From positions 1,277,001-1,341,000 of the forward strand of contig JASPKZ010007250.1 in assembly GCA_030220185.1 (NCBI GenBank): DNA of 64,000 bases, given 5' to 3'. The position numbers were made by a program, and so were the translations under genes. The notes below the pieces were generated by a model. It saw only the letters and a program-made list of their open reading frames with translations, did not search any database and had not been told where the DNA came from. Below are positions 1 to 10,784 of this stretch, piece after piece (the first letter of the stretch is position 1; every line of letters starts with the position of its first letter). Origin of the DNA: Diploptera punctata (lineage: Eukaryota; Arthropoda; Insecta; Blattodea; Blaberidae).

Positions 1-296
1 CTAGAGCTAATGATGATGGGTTTTTTGTACTAATTTAGCTTTTTTAATATATTATTTATTATTCCTAAGATTTGCCTAATTTTTTAGAACATAATTTATC
101 TTATTTTACTTTTGTTAGAATTTGAGACAATAACAGATCACTATGTCTAATATATAACAGTAAGATGTGGATTTGGTTCACTCTATTATTCAGTACAGAC
201 ACTTTTTAAGCTTCTTCTCATTCGGCACATGGATGTATTAGAATAGAAACTTAATTTGAATTTATAATTGTTGTACGTCCTTGGCATCCCACGTGA

Positions 297-620
297 TATT
301 CAAATGTGACCCACACGAAAAAAATAAAGGAAGGTGACCACCTAGGTGTGCCCCTGAAAGGATGAATTGGCGAAGACAATGCCCTCTACGGGCACACGAG
401 AGAACTAGACTTGCCGCACGTGGTGTCACATTCCAGACGAGAGAACCGGTTATAACCGGATCGCTAGAAAGTGATCACCTCCTCCTCCTCCTGCCCTGTG
501 ACGTAACTCTGTATACATTTTGTATAGCGCTTCTGTTCCGAGATCGGACGATCGGAAACCCGCGCGATTTTGTCCTTCAAGGAAACTTGAATTAACAGTG
601 TTGCCAATACCGCGAGTTTC
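297..620. other. GC/CpG-richer island in AT-rich flank, possible promoter or untranslated exon
   Basis: Compared with the AT-rich sequence around it, this stretch is visibly richer in G, C and CpG (for example around 360-480 and 530-580). An open frame of 77 codons at 362-595 has no recognisable domain. It could be a promoter or 5' untranslated exon of the downstream transporter, or part of a repeat. No TATA box or splice signal decides between these. Confidence 0.2.
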
Positions 621-798
621 CCATTAAATCTATAGTAATTTTCACGTCTATAAGATAGTATTTTTCGTTGCGAAAAATGTAAAATTTGAGACAGCTACAG
701 GGATTTTTAATTTCATTTTCACATGAACTCCTACTCCCAGTGGTTCGATTGAGTTTGGTTGAAATAATACAAAAACTGCGGCCGCTAGAGCCTTAAAA

Positions 799-805
799 CA
801 CACAC

Positions 806-861
<56 letters not shown>
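799..861. repeat. (AC)n(AT)n microsatellite
   Basis: A short CA run passes directly into about 26 AT units. It is a simple dinucleotide repeat with no coding content. Confidence 0.95.
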
Positions 862-866
<5 letters not shown>

Positions 867-1010
867 GTCGTGGTCATTTTCGGTTTGTACTAGATAGAAT
901 CGATGAAGATTAGTATTTTTTTTTTCAAAAATCTTTTCATGAGAGCAGCCTCAAAAATCAACCTCGGTAGCTTCATTTATTTAAAATTCGCCAAAAGCTG
1001 AATATATTAA

Positions 1011-1345
1011 CATCCATCCATAGTAATTCTGCCCGAGGGCAGGTCTTTCACTGCATTCATAGCATTTTCATGCTATGCTTTGCAGCTTTACTAGGGAATT
1101 GCAGGTGTGGTAGCTTCCCGTTGCTTTCCGCGCCGATGAAGGATGATGATGATGATGATGATAAGGATGATGATGATGATGGCCGGATGATTTTCGGGGA
1201 CCGTTGCGCCCTAACCTTCCTGACATTTGTCTTACAGGTGAGGAAAACCCCCGAAAAACCTCACCCAGGAGACTGTCCCGAACGGGAATCGAACCCGGGC
1301 CCACTGCGCGGCAAGGCAGCACGCTACTTCGAGACAACAGCGGTG
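1011..1345 (-). mobile_element. tRNA-derived SINE, family A (full length)
   Basis: Read on the minus strand the element begins with a tRNA-like head (GTGGTCTCGAGGTAGCGTGC as box A, GGTTCGATTCCC-like box B). It continues into a conserved body (TGTAAGACAAATGTCAGGAA), an internal GAT/CAT trinucleotide tract at about 1143-1180, and a tail ending in ATGGATGG. The same layout recurs at 8.0, 14.0, 18.3, 43.4 and 61.5 kb, which defines the family. The open frames across the His/Asp-rich part come from the trinucleotide tract and are not genes. Confidence 0.9.
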
Positions 1346-2010
1346 AATTATATTAATATAATGTACTATATAATTGTCACATTGCTTCTCTCCCACTTTT
1401 TAGGTACACGATATTGAGAGTTAGAGGTGTAACTTGTACAATTTTTTTTCCAATAGGCCTAAGTAGTTTGTACACTAGATGTAGGCCTGTATACAAATTC
1501 CCAACCCCTCCACAGTGCATATTGTTGAGAAGTCACATGATACTTTTGATAGCGGATGATGTAGGTAAGCCTGGCGATTCTATTACTGCTTTTCGTCAGG
1601 AATATGTTAGGTGCCGGCATCCCTTCTCTTTATCATGTTGAGTTGACAACACTGGACTGCAAGTGCATATAACTTGTCCACCAAGAAGGCTCAAAATTGT
1701 GAGTAGTGGGAGAGACTTAAGAAAAGAGAGAGACATAGGAATGCAGGGAGAGAAATTATTTTACCGAGGCAGAAAATGAAGATTTGTCTTCCGCTCAACC
1801 AGGTTAGGAAAAAAAAAATACAAGAATTACCCTTAGGGCCTACATCTAAATTGCAATAAACAAAATTATTATGTGGTATATCTACAATACAATTATAATT
1901 TACAATATATTTTTATTTAACAAATAAAATATGAAATGTACAAGATAGAAAAATGAAAATACTATTAACCCTTAAATTAGCAAAAAAATAATTTCTCGTA
2001 TCACTTATTT
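1346..2010. other. AT-rich flank, nothing recognised
   Basis: No open frame with a recognisable domain, no RNA gene and no repeat matching another part of the window was seen here. Confidence 0.5.
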
Positions 2011-2024
2011 AAATGTGGCGGACC

Positions 2025-2489
2025 AGTAAAAAGAGCAATAGGAGTATCAAAAACGACAAGAAACCGTCTAGTGTACCTACTGGCAAGGGAGACTTTCCTT
2101 ATCGAGGACTTGAAAACAGCATACCTACTACCAACCACAGAACCCTATAAGCATGCGCTACAAAGACTACGCAGGAAAAGAGTTGAAGTATGGCCGGAAT
2201 TCTTCAGCACCGGAGCGATGATAGACAGGAACTGGACAGAAGCAAATTTCCAGATACGACACGTCATCACAAGATTAAGCGTGCATGGATTCCACCACCT
2301 AATGTGTAGAGATAAAACATTCCATGACCCGAAGATATGTGAAGTGTGTGAACAGAAATGCGAAAGATATCACATCGAAACATGTACACAAAGAACAAGA
2401 ACAATCTGTGATTACGCAAGACCAAGTTAGTGTTAGTGACTGTTAGCTGTGTTATCACCTTTGCACATTTGTGCGCAATCCATTTATAT
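2025..2489 (+). mobile_element. 5'-truncated non-LTR retrotransposon, C-terminal zinc-knuckle fragment
   Basis: An open frame from about 2025 to 2430 encodes a basic protein tail with a C-x2-C...H...C cluster (CEVCEQKCERYHIETC near the end). This is typical of the C-terminal zinc knuckle of R1/Jockey-type LINE ORF2 proteins. The fragment is flanked by a perfect 14-bp direct repeat, AAATGTGGCGGACC, at 2011-2024 and 2490-2503, as expected for a target-site duplication. Reverse transcriptase motifs are absent because the 5' part is missing. The exact clade is not decided. Confidence 0.65.
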
Positions 2490-2503
2490 AAATGTGGCGG
2501 ACC

Positions 2504-3598
2504 GCACTGAAAACAAAATCGTGCAAAACGGTTATTCCACATGCATTTCAGTAATGTCTTATCGTTAGCTTTCTTGTGTTGTATTAAAACTATTAGATAA
2601 ATTAAAACAATTTATGTATCCTATAGGATGCATTCGAATTGAAGGGTTAATGACAGAGAATATATTTATTTCTGGACAAAAATTAATTATTTAACAAGTA
2701 ATTGTAAAAGCGTGACCTAAAAGTGTCAAGCTTGCAACAATCCCTAATATCATAGGCTATATGTAAAACGGTCTGCCCAAGTGGTGAGTAAATTGAAAAT
2801 AGGCCACGTTTAACGCAATCTATCCTTCCAGCAAAGAACCCAAAGTATGAAAAGTGCATTGATTCGGATTCGAACACAACCACAATTCCCGAACATCGGG
2901 CTCCTGTTGAATTAAACGTTTGGAACCAATTATAAACTTGTAGGGATATGGATAGGAAGGAATTTTAGGAAGTGGGCCCCCCAACAACCCAACCGCTCGT
3001 TCTAAAAGCAGTTTAGTAAAAAAGAAAAAGAAAAGAAAGAAAGAGGAGAAGAAGAAGATGAAACTGATTCAAGTGAAAATTCCTTTCTACTGTGTTATTA
3101 TGCAAAGGTTACTTGAGACAAGAAGAAAAAGAAAGAATGAAATCAGACCAGGAAGGAGAAATTGATGGCATATTGCCCAGATTCTCAGAAAATTTGCCTT
3201 CACCATTTCCTGGAAACGTCGTTCATCACCCTACACGCCAGAGAAATGCCAGATGTATTGGTACAGTATTTTATTGTCCTAGTCATTTGAGATAAAAATT
3301 TTATTACATTGCTAATCCCTGAAATGTATACTCGAGTTATATAGACTGTACAGTGTCGAGGAATCCAGATATTTGGGACTGAAAGTCATAAGACTTTTTG
3401 GTTACATGTACTCGTATCTCAAGGAATTCTTACTTAAAACCTGGATACCTACACCCGGTGAGCTAGCTGCGCTGTCTTAAAAACTAATAGCCTATAGGTA
3501 CAAGAAGAACTAAAGGCTCTTATAAACTAAATGATCAACGTATTCATGAAATCAATTAGGCCTATATATCGATTGACACTGGTTCAAATTCATTACTA
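2504..3598. other. Unassigned intergenic sequence
   Basis: Mostly AT-rich sequence with a purine-rich run (GAAAGAAAG-like) near 3018-3060. The short open frames at 2683-2883 (minus) and 3092-3295 (plus) have no recognisable motif and no coding-like pattern. Confidence 0.4.
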
Positions 3599-3642
3599 AA
3601 GTAAAGTAAAGTGATCCCACTACAGGCCTCAGGAGGCCCTTA
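3599..3642 (-). repeat. SINE family C, 3' end fragment
   Basis: The run AAGTGATCCCACTACAGGCC with its GGAGGCCCTT continuation is the same as the start of the family C element at 31.8 kb. Only about 44 bases are kept here, followed directly by a trinucleotide tract. Confidence 0.6.
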
Positions 3643-3689
3643 AACATACCGAAACATTCGTGGTTTTTATTATTACAACGATCATGATG

Positions 3690-3692
3690 ATC

Positions 3693-3737
<45 letters not shown>

Positions 3738-3738
3738 G
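3690..3738. repeat. (ATT)n microsatellite
   Basis: About sixteen ATT units. It sits directly left of the inverted-repeat element at 3752, which seems to have inserted into this kind of tract. Confidence 0.95.
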
Positions 3739-3751
3739 TCATTGTTATCAT

Positions 3752-4467
3752 TAGGGCAAGGCAATTAATGATTTTGCATCTTAAAGGTTAAAACATTGCT
3801 TGAATATGTGAAAATGTATGACATTAAAAAAGGGATTAAATAAAAACAACTCGTTAGGGCATTATTTTGCATTTTCTTAACTTTTTTAGAGGTAGGCCTA
3901 GGTCATTTTTTGGAAATGTTTAGGTAATTTTGAGCATTTTTTTACACTTTTCCGGAAGACTGTGACATTATTTGTATTTGATTTAAGATTTTTATTATAA
4001 TTCAGTATTTTTCCTTGTCAATACAATTTCTTGGAATTAAGTAGTTGCTTTGCTTATTACTACCCCTATTTTTCAAGTTATGTGCATAATGAACTTGCTC
4101 ACTTCTAAGAATTTTATTCAATTTTTTAGAGCTTATGCTAGCTTCTACTCTTATTCTGATTGTTAACTACAATTCAAAATAGTTGTAAAAGTGCACTGTG
4201 TAATTGAAATGGTTTTTTTGCAATAAAAGGTACTGTAATATGTATTTTTAAATACTTTTCTTTTAATATTTTGACGTTAAGTTAAATTTTATGTAATTCA
4301 GTAATCAAGTGAGTACTTAATCTAATAAATAGTATTTTATTGGTAATTCTTAACTTTTTATTCATTTTTTTTATTTTATTGGTCATTTTTTTAATTTTTT
4401 AGGTCATAAATGCATTTTTTATTTTGCATTTTTTACCAATTTATAGGTCATTAAATGCCTTGCCCTA
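3752..4467. mobile_element. hAT-like MITE with 20-bp terminal inverted repeats
   Basis: The left end reads TAGGGCAAGGCAATTAATGA. The right end is the reverse complement of TAGGGCAAGGCATTTAATGA, one difference in 20 bases. Inner sequences near both ends (TTTTGCATC on the left, GCATTTTTTA on the right) also pair loosely. The 716-bp body is T-rich with no open frame, so the copy is non-autonomous. TAGGG/CAGGG plus AAGGC is a common hAT end. The 8-bp target duplication cannot be read because both flanks are ATT repeat. Confidence 0.75.
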
Positions 4468-4546
4468 TTTATTATTATTATCATTATTGTTATTATTATT
4501 GTCATCGTCATTATTATTGTCATCGTCGTCATCATCATCATTATTA

Positions 4547-4606
<60 letters not shown>
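4468..4606. repeat. (ATT/ATC)n compound microsatellite
   Basis: A long tract of ATT units broken by ATC and GTC units. The Ile/Met- and Leu/Ser-rich open frames across it, on both strands, are artefacts of the repeat. Confidence 0.95.
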
Positions 4607-4607
<1 letters not shown>

Positions 4608-4904
4608 GACTCGTATGTATTTATGCATTAAAAATGTGAATATGTGCGTAATTATGCAATTTAAAACAGGGATATAATACGAGTATACACTATACCAATT
4701 CCAATCTAAGTTTCACTTATACTGTAAACAAACGTACATAAGATACTGTATTATTCCGCGACTCTGTCTATTGGGATATATATATATATAATCTATGTCT
4801 ACAATATATACACAATAATACGCATCTACACTCATCCATGAAAAGACCATGCGTATAGATGTAAAAAAAGTCTCATTTTGTATATTCATCATTTTTAAAA
4901 AATT

Positions 4905-5385
4905 GCTTACTTACTTACTCACTGGCACTATCGAACCCGTAGGTTCATGGCCGCACGGACATAAGCTCTCCATACATCCCTATCCTGAGCTAACGCTTTC
5001 CAATCATTCCCTGTATAATCAACTTCCCTCAAATCATAGTTAATGTTATTCTCCCACCTCATTCTTGGTCTACCAACTGGGCGTTTTCCCTCTGGCTTTC
5101 CTACAAGAAGCTTCCATGCAAGTCTTTCATTTCCCATACGTGCAACATGTCTTGCCCAACGCAGTCTACGAGACTTAACTGTTCTTATTATATCTGGCTT
5201 CCTATAAAGACCATGTAGTACATTGTTATGTAGTCTTCTCCATTCACCTGTCTGTTCATCTCTCTTTGGTCCAAAAATTTTCCTAAGTACTTTATTCTCA
5301 AATACTTGTAATCTCCTTTCCTCTCTTAAAGTAAGAGTCCATGTTTCGCACCCATATAATATAACTGGTAGAATAATAGTTTTTT
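4905..5385 (-). mobile_element. RTE-like LINE family L1, 3' end copy 1
   Basis: The minus strand encodes the C-terminus of a reverse transcriptase polyprotein: ILYGCETWTLTL-like, then WARHVARMGNERLAWKLL, GKRPVGRPRMRWENNINYDL, and the end RDVWRAYVRAAMNLRV. The 3' end is a short tandem tail (GTAA units, seen as TTACTTACTTACTC on the plus strand), which is typical of RTE-type LINEs. There are stops and frameshifts, so this is a dead, 5'-truncated copy. Related copies lie at 6.9, 9.6, 12.2, 12.7, 22.3, 23.3 and 25.4 kb. Confidence 0.85.
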
Positions 5386-6155
5386 TTAATTGCTACAAAA
5401 CAAATTTAAAAAAGAGAAAAATCACACATAAGATACATTCACACTCCCACACACATGACGGAATAACATAATCTGCGTGTGTGTGTGTTATCTTGAAAAT
5501 AATACAGATGATCATCATTACGTAATAATATCAGGAATTAAAATTAGATATATGTATTATTTTGATTACGATTTAATTTTTACCCCCTTCACTGTAAATA
5601 ACAGCTTATGTTATTATTGAGACGCCTGGCGTGCAGGCAACACGTCACACGTAAGTTGGGAGGCCTGAGAGTTCCTTTGAAGGCGTAATGAGATTTCTTA
5701 CTCTCTTAGCTCTAGCTCTTTATTGACAGCGTATATTCGTGACCTAGACATTTAACGCGTCATATTTTTGTCAGTGGAGCTTGCATAACGTCAGTTAAAG
5801 TTAGCTCGAGCCATCAGCTCTCATCTGTCTATTCTAAGATCAATCTTTCTCCAAACAGAGTTATTGTGCAAGACATTTCACATCAGCTGCACCACATCTC
5901 AATATTTACTTTTCAGCTAATTTCTAAGAAATGAAGCTATTGAGGTTAATATCTTGAATATATTTTTGAAAAGAATTTGCATATTTCCATCGGTCCTACT
6001 TAGTAGACTCCGAAAATAACTGGGCCATAGATTTATACAATTATATATTTAGCAGATTTCAAAATGTTTCGCAACATCTTTCTGTGCCCACTTAATCTAC
6101 TGTCATTCTCCTTCACATTAATCTGTCATTTGAATCTCATTTTCTTCTCTTGTCA
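5386..6155. other. AT-rich sequence without recognised features
   Basis: No open frame with a known domain and no repeat shared with the rest of the window was seen, apart from a short GT tract near 5476. Confidence 0.4.
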
Positions 6156-6891
6156 TAAGTAATGCTACGAATGATTTCCAAATTATCGATAAATTCCCAA
6201 CCCACGAAGTGAGGAGTGAATTTATCTAGAGAATTTGGAAATCAAGAGTGGCATTTGTTAGGACTATTTAACGAATGAAATTAAGCTGTTTACTCACAAA
6301 TCATTATTTAAATATAGTTATTTTAAAATATTTATTTATTTAATGTAAACGGTGATGTTTGAAAACAAATGAGAAACGATTGTTACGCTTGTTGATCACT
6401 GCAACCAGATCATATTATTTATTGCCAAAGGACCCGCAAATATTGTAAGAATGCTCCCTAGTGGATAAATTTATAACCAACATTATAAGTATGAATATTA
6501 ATTTCTGATGTCCTATGATGTAAATATGTCAATTATATTTTTCTACAACGTTATTTCCTGGGAAATAATTCGTTTAAGAAAATGCAAACAGTGTTTTTTT
6601 TTTCCTGGTATAATCAATTGCTACAAATGTTTTTATATTATCTCTCGCAAGCACTATCAGCTGACATTCGTGCACTATATATATACAATCTGGTAGCCGT
6701 ATTTGTTAGAGAGTCAGTCACTGCAAAATAATGCTATGACCTATTCAGAATGTTAAAAAGAGGAGCTTTCTTTAATATGATAAACTTGTTTGATAAATTC
6801 AAGGTGAAACACGACTGTGATTGGTTGTAATACAAAAATCATTGAAATGTGATTGGTCATTGACTCCCATTTGGGGCATGAGTTTAAATAG
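6156..6891 (+). mobile_element. Element M, full-length copy 1 (hairpin-headed repeat)
   Basis: Starts TAAGTAATGC and ends TTTAAATAG, with TCA on both sides (6153-6155 and 6892-6894). The first 100 bases form a long hairpin: TGATTTCCAAATT... pairs with ...AATTTGGAAATCA around a GAAGTGAGGA loop. No terminal inverted repeats join the two ends. The interior holds only short open frames, shared between copies but without a recognised domain. Further copies: 24061-24777 and the compound palindrome at 32532-33805. The class is not known; a Helitron-related or other non-TIR DNA element is possible. Confidence 0.7.
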
Positions 6892-6936
6892 TCATTAAAA
6901 ACCAGATTTGTATGTAGTATTACCAAAATAAATAAC

Positions 6937-7573
6937 TAACTAACTCACTAGCACTATCGAACCCGTAGGTTCATGACCGAGCGGACATAAGCTCTCCATA
7001 CATCCCTATTCTGAGCTAATGTTTTATAATCATTCCCTGTATAATCTACTTCCCTCAAATCATAGTTAATGTTATTTTCCCACCTCATTCTTGGTCTACC
7101 AACTGGGCGTTTTCCCTCTGGTTTTCCTACAAGAAGTTTCCATGCACGTCTTTCATTCCCCATACGTTCAATATGTCCTGCTCATCGCAGTCTACGAGAC
7201 TTAACTGTTCTTATTATATCTGGCTTCCTATAAAGACCACGTAGTTCACTGTTATGTAGTTTTCTCCATTCACCTGTCTGTTCATCTCTCTTTGGTCCAA
7301 AACTTTGACTAAGAACTTTATTCTCAAATACTCGTAATCTCCTTTCCTCCCTTAAAATAAGAGTCCATGTTTCGCATCCATATAATATTACTGTAGAATA
7401 ACAGTTTTATGTATTTTCAGTTTAACGTTTTTTGGAAGGAGTTGGGACGTCAAGAGTCCCTGTAATGCATAATAGCACGCATTTCCAGAATTGAGCATAT
7501 ATTTAATTTCTTTGTGCATCTCATTCCTATTTGTGATTATTGTTCCTAGGTATTTGAATTCAGCGTATATGAA
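6937..7573 (-). mobile_element. RTE-like LINE family L1, copy 2
   Basis: Same C-terminal protein as the copy at 4.9 kb (GKPEGKRPVGRPRMRWENN, RDVWRAYVRSVMNLRV). It extends further upstream into the thumb region (EFKYLGTIITNRNEMHKEIK at about 7470-7560). The 3' tail is TTAG/GTTA units at 6937-6950. Several in-frame stops. Confidence 0.85.
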
Positions 7574-7980
7574 TATGTAATAAATATGTAATAACAAAAT
7601 TACTAAGAGACGTTGAAATGTTTTATTTATTTATTGTAATGGTGGGAACATGAAATACAACACTTTCCCAAGCGACAAGTTTTTTTATTTTAATTTCCAT
7701 GTAACTTAAAAGGCGAAAAAAATATTTTACATCAAATTGCATACATAAATACAGTATTTTCCATCAGATTAGGTGTCTCTCATGGCACAAAACACAATAC
7801 ATTTCTCGGTATTTTCAGGGATTCATTTTTGTCGATCAGTAGAATTATTTTTTTTTTGTGAAAGCGATCTCTCGACATCACATTACGTCATTTGGAATAA
7901 TATGTAAAAATATGTAATTGTGTTTGAAATATGTAGTATTGATCGGAATGTGTAAAAGTATGGTAATATGAACATGAAAT

Positions 7981-8308
7981 ATCCATCACCCATAGTAATT
8001 CTGCCCGAAGGCAGGACCTTCACTGCAATCATAGCATTTTCATGCTATGCTTGCAGCTTTACTAGGGAATTATAGGTGTGGTAGCTTCCCGTTGCTTCCC
8101 ACACCGGTGAAAGATGATGATGATGATGATGATGATGGCTATATGATTTCGGGGACCGTTTGGGCCTTAAAGTTTTCCTGACATTTGTCTTACTGGTGAG
8201 GAAAAACCCCGATAAAAACCTCACCCAAAAAAACTGCCCCGACCGGGGGTCGAACCCGGGCCCCGCTGCGTGACAAGGCAGCACGCTACCTCGAGACCAC
8301 AGCGGTGG
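7981..8308 (-). mobile_element. tRNA-derived SINE family A, full length
   Basis: On the minus strand: tRNA-like head ending in a clean box B (GGTTCGACCCC), conserved body, internal GAT tract at about 8110-8136, and the tail with TGCCTTCGGGCAG. It lies 21 bases from a family B SINE in the same orientation. Confidence 0.9.
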
Positions 8309-8329
8309 ATAACCCATTGTTTTTTCCTT

Positions 8330-8704
8330 TACAGAGATTTAGACGCTCTCCCCCTACAGGGAAGAATTTGAACCATACTAATTTAGTTACACTTGTTTTC
8401 GTATAGATGTCATTTTGAGTGGTCCGTGGTCAGCGCACCGCCTCATACTGACATCTAGGAAACCAAGGTAGTACTAGGACGGGAAAATTCGGTAAATTTT
8501 GCTTAGAGGCCTTTTCAATCAGGCTTAAGGATTTTTTACGAGCCCGAAAATCTTCAGACTCGGGACCGACGGCTTAAAGTCCCTCCCGGAGGACTTGCTC
8601 CTTGGATTCTTCCATCCTAAAAATCCATCGACCCCGGCCGGGTTTGAACCCGCGACCCTCGGGACCAGAGGCAAGGAGCATAAGCACTAGTCCACCGCGG
8701 CCGA
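8330..8704 (-). mobile_element. tRNA-derived SINE family B, full length
   Basis: Minus strand starts CGGCCGCGGTGGACTAGTG, followed by CTTGCCTCTGGTCCCGAGGG and box B GGTTCAAACCCGGCC. The conserved body includes TCCGGGAGGGACTTTAAGCC, TGAAGATTTTCGGGCTCG, and an end with AGGGGGAGAGCGTCTAAATC. Other copies: 34.0, 38.4, 41.0, 43.7 and 55.4 kb. Confidence 0.9.
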
Positions 8705-9083
8705 TTATTTGAATAATAAGGTATATAAATTATTTTCAGATTTATTGAAATAACGAATGGCAAGAAAATTACCTTTTAAACCTGTATCTCCATAAAGATT
8801 TAGACAAGGTTATCTTGGAGTTTTATAGCTTGTTGAACTACCAGAGAGATTTTTATTATAGACCTTGTAGGTAACATTGACAGTGAAATGTTTGACTACA
8901 TATTATAACATGTTGATGTGAATTAAACCGTATTTCACATGTCTAGAGCGTGAAATATTGTACTGTAAACAAGTGGACATGATTTAATGCAACAAAGCTA
9001 TTAAACTGTGCAATTTGTACACAAATGCATATCAGAGTAGCGTAAACAAAATTATTGTAGACAGGTTTGTTAGTCATCCGGTA
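8705..9083. other. AT-rich spacer, nothing recognised
   Basis: No domain-bearing frame or shared repeat was seen. Confidence 0.4.
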
Positions 9084-9292
9084 GATTGCGAAAGGCCGGC
9101 GCCATCTGGAGACGTCAAGGTGAACTAGAACTACACCGCGCCGTTATGAAACTTGAAGGACACTTTCCTTCCGAGAGGGACTGGACTCATTCGACCTTTA
9201 AGGCCGCTTCGCCTTTTGTCTTACCATTAAGAATGCTCTATAATGCACTTTTCAAGAAATGCAAAAGATTTCCAACTTCAGTACGATCTTAA
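9084..9292 (+). other. Short open frame of unknown origin, probably repeat-derived
   Basis: A GC-richer segment encodes GAIWRRQGELELHRAVMKL followed by a Phe/Pro-rich stretch ending KKCKRFPTS. No domain is recognised. The compact, hydrophilic reading frame in a repeat-rich flank suggests a fragment of a repeated element rather than a host exon. No splice signals clearly bound it. Confidence 0.25.
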
Positions 9293-9589
9293 ACTGGGCG
9301 TAGAACCAAACAGAACGTATTATTCTGTGTCTTATTAAATCCGCTTGATTCAATAACTCCCAGTCGGAATCGATCAGTGTGTGGCCAGTGTAACCCAGCC
9401 TATTCGACCGCTCACCAACTGATTTTAGAATAGAATGGAATAGAAGACTTTGTTCCCGCCTAGTAGTCACGGGAGCACTTAAAAAGATTTGATCCACTAC
9501 CGTATTTTTTTCTCAGTATTTTCATTATCTGTAGAACTATAGGCTATATATACACACAAGCGTTACTGCTATAATGTAAATATTCTAAC

Positions 9590-10070
9590 TAATTAACTCA
9601 CTGGCACTATCGAACCTGTAGGTTCATGGCCGCGCGGACATAAGCTCTCCATACATCCCTATCCTGAGCTAATGTTTGCCAATCATTCCCTGTATAATCT
9701 ACTTCCCTCAAATCATAGTTAATGTTATTCTCCCACCTCATTCTTGATCTACCAACTGGGCGTTTTCCCTCTGGTTTTCCTACAAGAAGCTTCCACGTCT
9801 TTCATTCCTCATTCGTGCCACATGTCCTGCCCATCGCAGTCTACGAGACTTAACTGTTCTCATTATATCTGGCTTCCTATAAAGACCATGTAATTCACTG
9901 TTATGCAGTCTTCTCCATTCACATGTCTGTTCATCTCTTTTTGGTCCAAACATTTTCCTAAGAACTTTATTCTCAAATACTCGTAATCTCCTTTCATCCC
10001 TTAAAGTAAGAGTCCATGTTTCGCACCCATATAATATAACTGGTAGAATAATAGTTTTATATATTCTCTT
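9590..10070 (-). mobile_element. RTE-like LINE family L1, copy 3
   Basis: Minus-strand C-terminal LINE sequence as at 4.9 kb, with the TTAA/TTAG-type tail at 9590-9602. A short deletion after GKRPVGRP... breaks the frame near 9795. Dead copy. Confidence 0.85.
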
Positions 10071-10190
10071 TAAAAAATTAAAAATGCTAACTTTTATAGT
10101 TAGTCACTAGATGGCGCAGTTGGAACGATATCCCGCTACCTCTAGTATAAATTGAGAATACTATATATAAGAAAAATAAATGTTTGTGTT

Positions 10191-10268
10191 TGGATTCCTG
10201 AGTAGCACATGGTTGGAGCGCTAAACGTACAGAGTTTAGAAACTCGGGTTCAAATCCCGACTCAGGCA
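10191..10268 (+). ncRNA. tRNA-like sequence, SINE head or tRNA pseudogene
   Basis: Folds as a near-complete cloverleaf. The 7-bp acceptor stem CCTGAGT/ACTCAGG is followed by GCA. There is a D-arm region AGCACATGGTTGGAGCG, an anticodon stem CTAAAC/GTTTAG around GTACAGA, and a canonical T arm TCGGGTTCAAATCCCGA. The anticodon stem is one pair too long and the D arm is poor. Related sequences occur at 11.4, 28.6, 36.0 and 54.7 kb, so it is more likely a SINE head than a working tRNA. Confidence 0.55.
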
Positions 10269-10451
10269 TTTATTTTTCTTTTCATGTTTGTTCTTTATGC
10301 ACTACCATACCGTTCATCCGATTGTGATGCGGCTTTTTGCAAAATGTACAGGGGTTCCTCGGGAAGGTTTTAGGCTATAAGAGAGTTGTAATACTCATCC
10401 AGTTCACCCATAAAAATCACTCCTTGTAATGAAAAAACGTGAAAAAAAAAG

Positions 10452-10516
10452 TCGTTTGAATCCCCGACCCTCAGCACCAGAGGCAAGGATCATAACCACT
10501 AGTCCACTGCGGCCGA
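10452..10516 (-). repeat. SINE family B, 5' head fragment
   Basis: Only the tRNA-like head is kept (minus strand CGGCCGCAGTGGACTAGTGG through to the box B region GGGTCGGGGATTCAAAC). Confidence 0.7.
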
Positions 10517-10784
10517 TGAGTTTTTCAGTTTTAGTTAAATTTAGAGAAATTCCACTCTATATTTGTATCTATATTTTTTTAAGTTTTTTATGCATACACT
10601 AAGTAAAAGGGCTATTTTAAAAACGGGATCCTAAATGACCTTGTGTTGTGCAGATTCTGGATGACCGTGACCTTTGATGCAATGACAGGAAATTATAAAA
10701 TAATTATAAAGTACAGTTATCCACGCCCGATCCCATCATTCACCCCACCCTATTGTTGTTGTTGTTATGGAATACATTACAGAG

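Noticed and set aside
1068..1337. His- or Asp-rich small proteins at 1.1, 8.1, 14.0, 18.4, 43.5 and 61.6 kb
   Set aside because: All overlap SINE family A; the His/Asp runs are its CAT/GAT tract.
3690..4606. CRISPR-like or other regularly spaced repeat array
   Set aside because: Eukaryotic microsatellites around a MITE; no direct repeats with unique spacers anywhere in the window.
4419..4628. Ile/Met-rich (minus) and Leu/Ser-rich (plus) open frames
   Set aside because: They are translations of an ATT/ATC microsatellite; the same bases are open on both strands only because of the repeat.
6156..6891. Element M as a typical Helitron
   Set aside because: It starts near TC and the LINE site would allow A/T insertion, but the end is ATAG and not CTRR, and the 6.2-kb copy has G before it. 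Left as unclassified.
10191..10268. A working tRNA gene
   Set aside because: The cloverleaf is good, but the anticodon stem has six pairs, the D arm is poor and relatives occur as SINE heads. No downstream T run in the right place.
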